DNA of 64,000 nucleotides from Dyella flagellata (GTDB taxonomy: Bacteria; Pseudomonadota; Gammaproteobacteria; Xanthomonadales; Rhodanobacteraceae): assembly GCF_030160275.1 (NCBI RefSeq), contig NZ_BSOA01000049.1, positions 1-64,000 on the forward strand, given 5' to 3'. Positions 27,622 to 36,090 of this stretch are shown here, in pieces. A program made the position numbers and the translations under genes. Each line of letters begins with the position of its first letter. Within the stretch, counting starts at the first letter, position 1. The notes beneath the pieces are model-generated. The model worked only from the letters and a program-made list of their open reading frames with translations, was not told where the DNA came from and ran no database searches.

Positions 27622-28875
27622 CTACACCGAGCGCGTCGCCACCACCGGCGGCACGTTCGAAGCACGCCGCGCCGGCACGAACACCGCGATCTGCCCCAGC
27701 GCCACCACCACGGCCAGCCCGGCCAGTACGTAGTAGGCCGGCATGCTTTGCATTTCGAACTTGCTCATCAGTACCCGGTTCAAGGCGACCGCCAGGACTA
27801 TGCCGACCAGAGCGCCGCCGCCGGCGATCATCAGGTTCTCCATCTGGAAGTAATGCAGGATGTCGATCTTGCGCGCTCCCAATGCGCGGCGCACACCGAT
27901 CTGGCGATGGCGCTGGCCGACCCAGAAACTGGTGAGGCCCACAATGCCTGCCGCCGTGACGGCCAGCAGGATCAGGCAGATCACCCCCATCAGCACCGCC
28001 ATGCCGATGTCCGCGCGATAGGCCTCGGCACGAATGTCCTTGAATGACTTGACGCTGTCGTCATCGAGCACGCGCATGGCATTGACGGCGTACAACTTTG
28101 ACGGCACCGCACGCATCACCGCTTCGAGCCGCCCTGGCTTGGTACGCACCGCATAGCGCGAGAAATTGCTATTCATGCGAAGCGGTGCGATGGTGGAGTT
28201 CCATACGAAACTGCTGGCCCAACTGCCCACGGAGGGCACCTGCAGACGTTCCACTTCGCCGACGATGGTGCTCGGCGTATTGCTACCGTCGAGGTAAATG
28301 GCCTTGCCGAGCGCGTCACCCTGCGGAAACAACTTGTCCGCCAGCGGCTTGGTGACGATGATGACATTGGGCTCGCTAGAATCACGCAGCGCCTTGTGAG
28401 CCACGTCCGCCGCGGTGAAGTTACGCCCGGCAACCAGATGCAGGCCAAACGTCTTCAGCAGCTGCTCATCGCCAAAATAGAAGGTCGTGCGTGCGTTACC
28501 CGCGCGCATATCGGTGCCCGGCTTCAATGACTCCGAGCCATTCCAGCTCGATGGAAACAACGGCACCGAATTGACGGGCGTTACGGACTCGACGCCCGGC
28601 ATCGAGCCTAGAGCATTGAGGTCCTCGCGCAACATCGTGTCCAGTTTCTCAAGGTCGGCCGGACTGTCGCCGCTCGGCGCCCCCACCCATTGCTGGGTGA
28701 CCAGGAACAGATTGGTTTCATCCAGACCGGTCCGTCGCTGCACGTTCTGGATGCGCGCATAAATGATGAAGACCGCGTTGCAGACAATAGCCAGCGTCAA
28801 GGCAATCTGCAGCGCGATCAGCACCACGCCGGCCTTGTGCTTGCGCAATGCTGCGATCATGGGGGGCAAGGACAT
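27622..28875 (-). CDS. MacB-like ABC permease, type A (permease 4 of the array)
   Basis: A 417-residue type A permease. Its N-terminus ALRKHKAGVVLIALQIALTL is nearly the same as that of permease 2. The loop VGQRHRQIGVRRALGARKIDI and the terminal VPPVVATRSV follow the type A pattern. One N-terminal helix, a periplasmic domain and three C-terminal helices are visible. It starts 12 bases after permease 3 and is followed 32 bases later by permease 5. Confidence 0.9.
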   Translation of the reverse strand: MSLPPMIAALRKHKAGVVLIALQIALTLAIVCNAVFIIYARIQNVQRRTGLDETNLFLVTQQWVGAPSGDSPADLEKLDTMLREDLNALGSMPGVESVTPVNSVPLFPSSWNGSESLKPGTDMRAGNARTTFYFGDEQLLKTFGLHLVAGRNFTAADVAHKALRDSSEPNVIIVTKPLADKLFPQGDALGKAIYLDGSNTPSTIVGEVERLQVPSVGSWASSFVWNSTIAPLRMNSNFSRYAVRTKPGRLEAVMRAVPSKLYAVNAMRVLDDDSVKSFKDIRAEAYRADIGMAVLMGVICLILLAVTAAGIVGLTSFWVGQRHRQIGVRRALGARKIDILHYFQMENLMIAGGGALVGIVLAVALNRVLMSKFEMQSMPAYYVLAGLAVVVALGQIAVFVPARRASNVPPVVATRSV

Positions 28876-28887
28876 GACGGCGTCTCC

Positions 28888-30213
28888 TTAGTTCGTTTTC
28901 AGCTGCAACGCGGGCTGTACGCGCGAGGCACGGAAGGTGGGGTAAAGGCCGGCCAGCATCGTGGCAAGAACCGCGATCGCCAGGGTGAGCGCCAACAGGC
29001 TCAAATCAACGCGTGCCAGGGAAGCGATTTCCTTGGGCAGCACCCAGCTCACGCCATGGATGCCCACCCAGGTCAGCAATAGGCCGAGCAAGCCTCCGGA
29101 CAGGCCGACCGTGCCGGCTTCGACCAGGAATTGCACATAGATGGCCATGCGCGGCGCGCCCAAAGCTCGGCGCACGCCGATTTCGGAACTGCGGCGCAGG
29201 AACTTCGCTAGCAGCAAGCCGGCCGTATTCACCAGGCAGGCAATCAGCAGACCCAAAGCCACCAGCAGCGATATCTTGGTGTCGCTCGGCACCACATGCT
29301 CGGACTCCAGCCACGCCGGCAGGTCGCGCAAGCGGTTGTTCAAGGCCCAATTGAAGCGTCCGGACGCCTTCTGATCGCGGAAATAGCCATCCAGGTAATC
29401 CTTGTAGGCGGACACCGCCGCCTTGTCGTCCAGTTGCACCATATACGCGATCCACACGCAGGACGACTGCTGCAGCCCGACGAAACCTGAGCCCGTGGGA
29501 ACTTCCGCGCAATTGGTATTGCCATCGTTACCCATGCCGACATCGATGGCCCGGGTAAAGGGCAGGAACACATCCTCTTGCCCGGTAGTGAATCCGCCGG
29601 TGTTGACCACGTCGAAGAACGTCGGCTTGGGATTCCAATTGTCCAGCACGCCTACGACGCGATAGTCCTTGCTGTCGATGTTGACGGTCTTGCCCACGCT
29701 GTTGGCGCCGCCGAACAGCTTCTGGTTGAGCTTGCTATTGATCACCACCACCGAGGCGTGCTGCGCATCGCTATCGGCACCCCATGCACCGCCGAACTGG
29801 AACGGCACGTCGAGCATGCTGAAGAATTCGCTGTAGACCGCATGCCCGCCGACGTTGATCGGATGCATGTGCGGATCGGGCGGAACGACCGAGGGTGAAA
29901 CGCGATACATCGCCGACTGGTATTTGCCGCGGTGATCGCGCATCAAAGCTACTGCATCGGTGTAGTCCAGCGCTTCCGGTGGCTCGTTGCCGCTGGATCC
30001 GTCCGAATGCCCTTTCGGCCCCCAGATGTCGATTTGCGGCACGAACAGCCGCGAGGACTTCCAGGGAATCGGATCGCCCGATACCGCGCGGAACACCGAA
30101 TAGCTGGTCATGGAAGCGGCCACACCAAAACCGACGATCAGTATCATCAGCGCGGTAAGACCCGGGCTTCGTTTCAGACTGCGTACTGCAAGATCAAGGT
30201 AATAGCCCAGCAT
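28888..30213 (-). CDS. MacB-like ABC permease, type B (permease 3 of the array)
   Basis: A 441-residue type B permease. The segment YSVFRAVSGDPIPWKSSRLF and the following VPQIDIWGP are almost shared with permease 1, as is the loop SSEIGVRRALGAPRMAIYVQ. It ends with VQPALQLKTN. Membrane layout is as in the other type B members. It follows a 132-base gap after permease 2 that holds the decayed tail of another type A permease, so a pair may have been lost or moved here. Confidence 0.9.
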   Translation of the reverse strand: MLGYYLDLAVRSLKRSPGLTALMILIVGFGVAASMTSYSVFRAVSGDPIPWKSSRLFVPQIDIWGPKGHSDGSSGNEPPEALDYTDAVALMRDHRGKYQSAMYRVSPSVVPPDPHMHPINVGGHAVYSEFFSMLDVPFQFGGAWGADSDAQHASVVVINSKLNQKLFGGANSVGKTVNIDSKDYRVVGVLDNWNPKPTFFDVVNTGGFTTGQEDVFLPFTRAIDVGMGNDGNTNCAEVPTGSGFVGLQQSSCVWIAYMVQLDDKAAVSAYKDYLDGYFRDQKASGRFNWALNNRLRDLPAWLESEHVVPSDTKISLLVALGLLIACLVNTAGLLLAKFLRRSSEIGVRRALGAPRMAIYVQFLVEAGTVGLSGGLLGLLLTWVGIHGVSWVLPKEIASLARVDLSLLALTLAIAVLATMLAGLYPTFRASRVQPALQLKTN

Positions 30214-30258
30214 ATGCTGCCTCCCCGTTTCAATTCATCGCTCTTGCGAGCGTGCCCT

Positions 30259-30337
30259 TCATACCCAACGTGTCGCCTCCACAGGCGCTACACGCTGTGC
30301 GCGTAGCGCAGGCGCCCACGGCCCCTTGCCCGAGCAG
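30259..30337 (-). pseudogene. Decayed C-terminal tail of an additional type A permease
   Basis: Between permeases 2 and 3 the minus strand reads LLGQGAV in one frame and, after a 2-base loss, APALRAQRVAPVEATRWV and a stop in another. The intact permease 2 tail, ending 87 bases upstream, reads LLGQGAV-F-APALRASRVPPIEATRPA and stop. The codons differ at many positions, so this is not a recent slip duplication. It is best read as the leftover 3' end of a seventh, type A permease, or an old duplication of the permease 2 tail. Confidence 0.7.
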
Positions 30338-30345
30338 ATGCATGT

Positions 30346-31578
30346 TCATGCCGGACGTGTCGCCTCGATGGGAGGGACGCGCGATGCGCGCAGCGCTGGA
30401 GCAAACACTGCTCCCTGCCCCAACAACAACAAGATGACGACGCCACCCAATACGTAAGTCAGCGGCAACATGGCCAGTGTGAAGCGGGTGACCAGCCAGA
30501 GATTGAGGCCGAACGCCAGTAGCACGCCGATCGCCAGGCCGCCCAGGCTGATCAGCAGGTTTTCCGTCATGAAGTAATTGAGGATATCGCGATGCGTGGC
30601 ACCCAATGCCCGACGCACTCCGATCTGCCGGCGCCGCTGCCCCACCCAGAAGCTGGTGAGTCCGACAATGCCGGCCGCCGTAATGGCCAGCAGCACCACG
30701 CAAATGATGCCCATCAGGATTGCCATGCCACGATCTCTTTCAAACGCGCGATGACGCACTTGGGCGAAGCTGAGCAAACCGTCCTTGGGATCGATTATGC
30801 GCATGCGATTTTCCGCATACAGCGCCTTCGGCGCTTCACGCATTGCCGCGGCAAGTTGTCCGGACTTGGCGCGTACGATGTAGAAGAGCCCCGAGGGAAC
30901 CGCCAACCGAATCGGCACCACCATCGATTCGCCCGCGTAGGGTGCGCTCCAGGTACTGACATCGCCCCGATGCAGCACGTCCACAATGCCGATTACGGTG
31001 ATGGGCGTGCTGGTCATCGCATAGAACGTCTTGCCGAGCGCCTCACCTTTGGGAAACAGTTTGTCGGCCATCGCCTTGGTGATGATGGCGACGGGCGTAG
31101 CGACGTTCTGCCTCAAGCCCATGTTTTGCACTTCTTCCGGCCGGAAGTCACGTCCGGCGATCAGCTTGACGCCGAGCGTGCGCAAAAAGTTTTCGTCGCC
31201 GGTGAAATAGGCCGCGTCGCTGGTCGGGGCGCGCTGATCCGGTTGCATGGTGATGAAGTTATCCCAGCCTACGCCTCTCATCGGATAGCTATTGGCGGCG
31301 GAAGCTTCCTGGACACTTGGCAATTGCCGCAGCGTAGCGATGTCCTGCTGGATCCTTTCCACGGTCTCCTGTGTGGAGTACTGCGCTCCCCACTGGTTCG
31401 CGATCACAAACAGATCGGCCTCGTCCACACCGCTAGGCTCGCTGATGTGCGCGACGCGCTCATGGATAATGAACAGGGCATTGCAGACGATGGCCAGCGT
31501 CAAAGCGATCTGCAATGCGATCAGGACCGTACCCGCCTTGTGACGGCGCAGCGCGACGAGAATGGGCTGAATATGCAT
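30346..31578 (-). CDS. MacB-like ABC permease, type A (permease 2 of the array)
   Basis: A 410-residue type A permease. It starts MHIQPILVALRRHKAGTVLI, with the first helix LIALQIALTLAIVCNALFII shared with permease 4. The periplasmic domain runs to about residue 280, and the loop VGQRRRQIGVRRALGATHRDI and the tail VPPIEATRPA complete the pattern. The start is taken at 31578, 14 bases after the permease 1 stop; 21 upstream codons in frame overlap permease 1 and are ignored. Confidence 0.9.
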   Translation of the reverse strand: MHIQPILVALRRHKAGTVLIALQIALTLAIVCNALFIIHERVAHISEPSGVDEADLFVIANQWGAQYSTQETVERIQQDIATLRQLPSVQEASAANSYPMRGVGWDNFITMQPDQRAPTSDAAYFTGDENFLRTLGVKLIAGRDFRPEEVQNMGLRQNVATPVAIITKAMADKLFPKGEALGKTFYAMTSTPITVIGIVDVLHRGDVSTWSAPYAGESMVVPIRLAVPSGLFYIVRAKSGQLAAAMREAPKALYAENRMRIIDPKDGLLSFAQVRHRAFERDRGMAILMGIICVVLLAITAAGIVGLTSFWVGQRRRQIGVRRALGATHRDILNYFMTENLLISLGGLAIGVLLAFGLNLWLVTRFTLAMLPLTYVLGGVVILLLLGQGAVFAPALRASRVPPIEATRPA

Positions 31579-31592
31579 GAACTCTCCCCGCC

Positions 31593-32903
31593 TTAGTTGG
31601 ATTTCAGTTGCCAGGCCGGCTGCACCTGCGCGGCGCGCCAAGCTGGATAGAACGCAGCCGCGATGGTGGCGAAGACGGCGGCCACCAGGGTTAGCCCGAT
31701 CAGGGACACATCCAGATGCGCAAGCCGCGCAATCTCCGGTTCAAACAGCAGCCCCACCCCCGACATGCCCACTGCTGTGAGCAACAGCCCCAGCAGTCCT
31801 CCGGCCAGTCCGACTGCTGCGGCTTCGACCAGATATTGCGCATAGATTTCGTGCCGGGTCGCGCCCAACGCGCGACGCACACCGATCTCGCCGGCGCGGC
31901 GCATGAACTTTGCCAGCAGCAGGCCGATCGTGTTGACCAGGCAGATGGCAAAAAAGCTCATGGCCACGATCAGCGAAATACGGCTCTCCGGTGGAACGGA
32001 ATGCTGGACCTCCTGCCACTGCATCACATCGGGCAAGCGCACGTTCGGCGCCCAGCCGAAACGGCCCGCGCGCTGCTGATCGGCCGAATAGCTTTCAAGG
32101 AAGCTGCGATAGCGAGCAACGTCACTGGAGGTGTCCAACTCCACCCATGGCATCAGCCACACGCAGTTGCTTTGCAGGAATTCGCCCCAGTTTTTGTAGG
32201 TAATCGCGCCGCGACAGCTGTTCCTGCCATCGTTGTCGATTTGCAGGTCGAGCGCACGGTTGAGCAATAGGTAGTAATCAGGCGGATTGTCGAATTCGGC
32301 CCCCATCCATGCAACGTAAAAACGCGGCGATGGGTCCCAGTGCCTGGTCACGCCAACGACGCGGTAGTCATGCCCGGAAAGGGTAATCTTCCGCCCGACG
32401 CTGTTGGCGCCCCCGAACATGCGTTGATTAAAGCCATCGCTAAGCACGATATCGGCTGCGCGGCTATCGTCATCGGCGGTACTCCAGCCGCTGCCGTAGA
32501 GAAACGACGCATCGAACATGGTGAAAAAGTCGGCCGTTACGGCATAACCCTCGGTAGCGATCGGCACGCTGTCGGCATCGCGGGGCAGCGTTGACAACCC
32601 GACCTGGTAAATGAGCGTCATGCGCGAAGCCTGATGCGCCCTTGTCAAGGCCATCGCGTCAACGTAGTTCAAGGCGCCCGGCGGATCGCCCTTTTCGTTC
32701 CGCCCCGGCCCCCAACTGTCGATCTGTGGTACGAACAGCCGTGAAGACTTGTCTGGTATCGGATTGCCGGATACGGCGCGAAACACCGAGTAGGTGATCA
32801 TCGAAGCCGATACGCCAAACCCGATCGCCATGACCATCAGCGCCGTGAGCATGGGGTTGCGCCGGAGGCTGCGCAGACCAAGTTGGAGGTAATAGGCGAG
32901 CAT
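31593..32903 (-). CDS. MacB-like ABC permease, type B (permease 1 of the array)
   Basis: A 436-residue type B permease, first of the array. The N-terminus MLAYYLQLGLRSLRRNPMLT, the segment VFRAVSGNPIPDKSSRLFVP and the loop GEIGVRRALGATRHEIYAQY match permease 3. It ends with VQPAWQLKSN. It is separated from the ATPase gene by 113 bases with a strong GC hairpin, while the other spacings in the array are mostly short, so its translation or mRNA level may be set separately. Confidence 0.9.
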   Translation of the reverse strand: MLAYYLQLGLRSLRRNPMLTALMVMAIGFGVSASMITYSVFRAVSGNPIPDKSSRLFVPQIDSWGPGRNEKGDPPGALNYVDAMALTRAHQASRMTLIYQVGLSTLPRDADSVPIATEGYAVTADFFTMFDASFLYGSGWSTADDDSRAADIVLSDGFNQRMFGGANSVGRKITLSGHDYRVVGVTRHWDPSPRFYVAWMGAEFDNPPDYYLLLNRALDLQIDNDGRNSCRGAITYKNWGEFLQSNCVWLMPWVELDTSSDVARYRSFLESYSADQQRAGRFGWAPNVRLPDVMQWQEVQHSVPPESRISLIVAMSFFAICLVNTIGLLLAKFMRRAGEIGVRRALGATRHEIYAQYLVEAAAVGLAGGLLGLLLTAVGMSGVGLLFEPEIARLAHLDVSLIGLTLVAAVFATIAAAFYPAWRAAQVQPAWQLKSN

Positions 32904-32983
32904 GGTTAGAGGTGTCTCGTATCGCTGAAAGTTTTTACGCTGCCGATGTTCGGCGCGCGTTCCCCGTTCTTGCCGCGAACTGC

Positions 32984-33008
32984 CCCTCCCCTGCCAAGCA
33001 GGGGAGGG
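32984..33008 (-). other. GC-rich hairpin between the ABC ATPase and permease 1 genes
   Basis: An 11-bp perfect stem (CCCTCCCCTGC/GCAGGGGAGGG) with a 3-base loop lies 9 bases after the ATPase stop. Read in the direction of the genes there is no U tract after it, so it is more likely a transcript-stabilising or processing structure than a terminator. It could let adaptor and ATPase be made in larger amounts than the permeases. Confidence 0.55.
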
Positions 33009-33016
33009 AGTTTTGG

Positions 33017-33748
33017 TTACCCACGCACTTGTCCGGCCGCTGCGGCGTACGCGGTGTGGAAACGCGGGTCCTCTGCCAGGTCCACTACCTGACCATCGAT
33101 AACGTGCACGTTGCGCTGCGCACGCGCGGCCAGCTCCGGATCATGCGTGACCATCACGATGGTCGCGCCGTCGCGATGGATTTCTTCCAGCAGCTCCATC
33201 ACGCCACGGGCCATCTGCGTATCCAGGTTGCCGGTGGGTTCGTCGGCGAGCAGCAAGCGCGGGCTGCCGGCAAGTGCACGTGCGATGGCGACGCGCTGCT
33301 GCTGACCGCCGGATAGTTCCGCCGGATAGTGTTTGGCGCGCGAGGCCAGACCCACGCGCTCCAGCGCGCCCATGATGCGCTCCTTGCGTTCCGGCGCCTT
33401 CATGCCGCGGTAGCGCAGCGGCACTTCCACGTTGTCGAACACATTCAGATCGGGAATCAGGTTGAAGGCCTGGAAGATGAAGCCGATCTTCTCGTTGCGG
33501 ATCTTCGAGCGTGCGTTGTCGTCGAGATTGCTGACGTCAAGATTGTCCAGGTGATAGGTACCGCCGGTGAAGGTTTCCAGCAAGCCCGCGATCGTAAGAA
33601 AGGTGGTCTTGCCCGAGCCGGATGGACCGGTCACGGCTACAAACTCGCCTTCCTTCACGTCGATGTTGAAATCGCGAAGCGCATAGGTTTCCACCACTTC
33701 GGTGCGATAGACCTTGGAGAGATGCGTCATTTTCAGCATGGGTGTCAT
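33017..33748 (-). CDS. ABC transporter ATP-binding protein (MacB/LolD type)
   Basis: A 243-residue stand-alone ATPase of the MacB/LolD/SalX group. Walker A is GPSGSGKTT at 41-49, the Q-loop lies in IFQAFNLIPDLNVFDN, the signature is LSGGQQQR, Walker B is LLLADEPTGNLD, and the H-loop is VTHD. It is the only ATPase in the cluster and must serve all six permeases if they are active. It follows the adaptor gene by 18 bases. Confidence 0.95.
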   Translation of the reverse strand: MTPMLKMTHLSKVYRTEVVETYALRDFNIDVKEGEFVAVTGPSGSGKTTFLTIAGLLETFTGGTYHLDNLDVSNLDDNARSKIRNEKIGFIFQAFNLIPDLNVFDNVEVPLRYRGMKAPERKERIMGALERVGLASRAKHYPAELSGGQQQRVAIARALAGSPRLLLADEPTGNLDTQMARGVMELLEEIHRDGATIVMVTHDPELAARAQRNVHVIDGQVVDLAEDPRFHTAYAAAAGQVRG

Positions 33749-33766
33749 TCCTTCTGGGTTTGGCTG

Positions 33767-35038
33767 TCAACGGCTTATTACGACGCGCTGTGCGCCTTTG
33801 AAATTGTCGGTACCGGAAATCACGATGTTGTCGCCTTCCTTCAGTCCATCGAGAATCTCCACTTTGTCGATGCTGCTCTCGCCTGCGCGGATCGGCGTCT
33901 TGGTGGCAATGCCGTCACGTACCACATAGGCATAGCTGCCGCCGGATTCGTCCACGAACGAGCCACGCTGCACCGTCAGTACATTATCGCGATGGTCTAG
34001 CAGGATGCGTACGGACAGGCGCTGGTTCTGGCGTAGTTGCTTGGGCGTGCCGCCATCGAAGCGCACGCGCGCTGCCACTTCGCCATTGACCACTTCGGGC
34101 GAAATCGCACTGACGATACCCTTCCAGGTGCTGCCGTTGCCGCTGATTTCTCCGCCCATACCCACAGCGAGATCGCGAGCGAAGCTTTCCGGCACCTTCA
34201 CTTCCACCTCCAGGGCGGAAAGATCGATCACGCTGACCAGTTGCGCATCCTTGGCGACCGTCGCACGTTCGGCGATGAACAACTGGCCGACCTGGCCATC
34301 CACCGGCGAACGCACATTGAGGTTATCGACCTGTCGCTGCAGGTCCTGCACCATCAGCACCTGACGATCGTGCGCGAGCTTCTTGGCCTTGACGTTGAAA
34401 GTACCGGTGTCGTTGCCGAGATTGAGATCGGCCTGCGCGTGCGCCAGGGTGATCTTCGCCTTGTTCAGCGTGTCCTTGGCCTTGTCCACGTCCATCTGTG
34501 GCACGCCGCCGAGTTGGTAGGCTTTTTCATAGCGGTCAAAATCGCGTGCCGCGGTTTCCTCGTCGATCTTGGCGTTGTCGTACGCCTTCTGCATTTGCGA
34601 CTGGTTGGTGCGCGCGGCGATCTGGGCGCTCAGATAGTCCACTTCCATCGCATCGGCGTTGGATTGCTCCTGGGCGAGCTTGTTGACCAGTTCGGGGCTG
34701 TCGATCAGCGCCAGCACCTGGCCCTTCTTCACCGTATCGCCGGCGTGCACTTTCAGCGTGACGGCACCGCCATAAGTGGCGTACAGCGTAGGACTCACCG
34801 CCGCGACCACCTGCCCTTCGGCCGCGATGTCGCGCACGAACGGCCCGCGCTGCACGGTGGCGAACGCCAATCGCGAAGCGCTGACCGAGGAATCGGCGGA
34901 AAAAAGACGCGTGACAGCTGGCGCAAAGAAGGCCAGGACGATCACGGCGGCCACGGCCCCGCCGATCCACAAGAGTTTCTTCTTGGGACTGGGCTTGACC
35001 TGGATCAGGCGGTCCTGGGCGGAAGTGTCACGAATCAT
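33767..35038 (-). CDS. Periplasmic adaptor (HlyD/MacA family)
   Basis: A 423-residue membrane-fusion protein. A cytoplasmic basic stretch (KPSPKKKL) and one transmembrane helix (about 24-42) are followed by the first lipoyl half near ATYGGAVTLKVHAGDTVKKGQVLA. A long alpha-helical hairpin (about 115-210), the second lipoyl half NLNVRSPVDGQVGQLF and beta-barrel/MP domains complete it. Its start has an AAGGA site 7 bases upstream. It is the first gene of the block and lies directly behind the sigma-54 promoter. No TolC-like outer-membrane partner is encoded in the window. Confidence 0.93.
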   Translation of the reverse strand: MIRDTSAQDRLIQVKPSPKKKLLWIGGAVAAVIVLAFFAPAVTRLFSADSSVSASRLAFATVQRGPFVRDIAAEGQVVAAVSPTLYATYGGAVTLKVHAGDTVKKGQVLALIDSPELVNKLAQEQSNADAMEVDYLSAQIAARTNQSQMQKAYDNAKIDEETAARDFDRYEKAYQLGGVPQMDVDKAKDTLNKAKITLAHAQADLNLGNDTGTFNVKAKKLAHDRQVLMVQDLQRQVDNLNVRSPVDGQVGQLFIAERATVAKDAQLVSVIDLSALEVEVKVPESFARDLAVGMGGEISGNGSTWKGIVSAISPEVVNGEVAARVRFDGGTPKQLRQNQRLSVRILLDHRDNVLTVQRGSFVDESGGSYAYVVRDGIATKTPIRAGESSIDKVEILDGLKEGDNIVISGTDNFKGAQRVVISR

Positions 35039-35082
35039 GGTGTGGTCCTTGGCCGCGGACAGTGCGGCCCCCACCCATGATC

Positions 35083-35098
35083 AGCAATCCGCGTGCCA
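35083..35098 (-). promoter_or_regulatory. Sigma-54 (-24/-12) promoter of the exporter array
   Basis: Read on the minus strand the sequence is TGGCAC-GCGGA-TTGCT, an exact match to the TGGCAC-N5-TTGCW consensus, with GG and GC at correct spacing. Transcription would start near 35072, giving a leader of about 34 bases before the adaptor ATG at 35038. An NtrC-family activator is encoded at the other end of the same gene block. Confidence 0.85.
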
Positions 35099-35163
35099 GC
35101 CCGCGAATGCCAAATTAATTCAAGAGGATCAGTAACTTAAAGTTACAATCATGATCCTTGCGG

Positions 35164-35195
35164 CTGTCCGCGGACACTCGCCGGACAGCGGACAG
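35164..35195. promoter_or_regulatory. Upstream activator site cluster (CGGACA/TGTCCG repeats)
   Basis: A perfect 12-base palindrome TGTCCGCGGACA (35165-35176) is followed by two more CGGACA units (35182-35187 and 35189-35194). The outer CTGTCCGC and GCGGACAG also form an inverted pair. The cluster is centred about 100-120 bases upstream of the predicted sigma-54 start, the usual distance for NtrC-type enhancers. Confidence 0.65.
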
Positions 35196-35208
35196 ACGCC
35201 GGCATTCG

Positions 35209-35772
35209 CTACGGCTGCAGGACGGCGGACTCGGCCTGTGCGATGCGCCCGGCGATGCGCTCGCCAAGCGGCGACAGCGCAACGGAAGCACCCCGCTCCA
35301 GCAACAGCAAGCCAGCAAACTCACGCAGCCGGAAATTCATCACCCTGGCGTACTGCGGCCTCAGAGGTTGCGTGTGGAAAACTGCATCGGCATTCGCCTT
35401 GCAGGATGCCGCCAGCGCGTCCCAGGCGAGGTAGTCCGTATCGGGCAACAGATGCCAGCGTGCCAGCGTGCGGCCGAGCGAATCGACGCAATCGCACCAT
35501 TCACGCGGCCCATCATCGGTGACCGCGCTGATGGCGACCAGCCAGTGCACGTCCAGCAAGGGAGCGAAGCTGTGCTGCATCACCAGCAAGCCTGGCGGCA
35601 AGGCGGTCGGCATCGCCGTGTTCGATACAGCCTGGAGATAGAGCACGCTGCCGAGTCCGGGCAATATGTCGATCAATGCCCGAGGAGTGATGCGCCTTGC
35701 GCGCCGTGATACGACAGCGCGTGCTGCACGGCGGCAAGGGGAAGAGGAACGGGTGGCAAGCCAGCCGAACAT
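35209..35772 (-). CDS. Unknown protein encoded downstream of hemP
   Basis: I do not recognise the family. The 187-residue product has a basic N-terminus (RRAARAVVSRRARRITPRAL) and no clear signal peptide or transmembrane helix. Its conserved-looking C-terminal half contains DCVDSLGRTLARWHLLPDTDYLAWDAL, two nearby cysteines (CDC) and NFRLREFAGLLLLERG. It lies 79 bases behind hemP on the same strand, so it is probably iron-controlled and may act in heme handling. The start at 35772 has a GGAGATC site at good spacing; an ATG at 35787 adds five residues but lacks one. Confidence 0.7.
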   Translation of the reverse strand: MFGWLATRSSSPCRRAARAVVSRRARRITPRALIDILPGLGSVLYLQAVSNTAMPTALPPGLLVMQHSFAPLLDVHWLVAISAVTDDGPREWCDCVDSLGRTLARWHLLPDTDYLAWDALAASCKANADAVFHTQPLRPQYARVMNFRLREFAGLLLLERGASVALSPLGERIAGRIAQAESAVLQP

Positions 35773-35851
35773 GGCGATCTCCTGCATGAAGACCCGGCTG
35801 GCGTAAACGGGCTGGCGGAACGGGTGGTAAGACTTGGGCGGCGCGGGCGCC

Positions 35852-36061
35852 TTATTTGGTCAGGATCAGCTTGCCGTTGCGCGTGAGGCGCAGATGGTAT
35901 TCGCTGCCCAAATGCTGGATCACCAGTTCGCGCTCGCCGGCCAGCAGTCGCTGGCTGGAAATGCGGCGCACCGGCGGGGTCATGGCGACGCCGTCCGGAT
36001 GGGACAGCGTCGGCGGTGGCTGTAAGCGGGAAAGAGTAAGTAGCGTACCGCTCGTGGACAT
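35852..36061 (-). CDS. hemP: Hemin uptake protein HemP
   Basis: A 69-residue protein whose second half is the HemP/HmuP signature: [20 protein letters not shown] followed by [15 protein letters not shown]. HemP proteins support expression or function of hemin receptors. The first 28 residues are extra relative to the shortest members; an internal ATG at the [10 protein letters not shown] position could be used instead. A strong Fur box lies 30 bases upstream. Confidence 0.92.
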   Translation of the reverse strand: MSTSGTLLTLSRLQPPPTLSHPDGVAMTPPVRRISSQRLLAGERELVIQHLGSEYHLRLTRNGKLILTK

Positions 36062-36090
36062 GGCTGAACTCCATCGTCAGGGGGACGCTT

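Noticed and set aside
31261-31278. ATCCCAGCCTACGC inside the permease 2 gene
   Set aside because: It lies in frame within coding sequence with no paired arm, so it is a chance match to the repeat end.
33017-35074. Possibility that the adaptor-ATPase pair is a LolCDE or FtsEX system
   Set aside because: LolCDE and FtsEX lack an HlyD-type adaptor; the adaptor and the MacB-like periplasmic domains point to a tripartite MacAB-like exporter.
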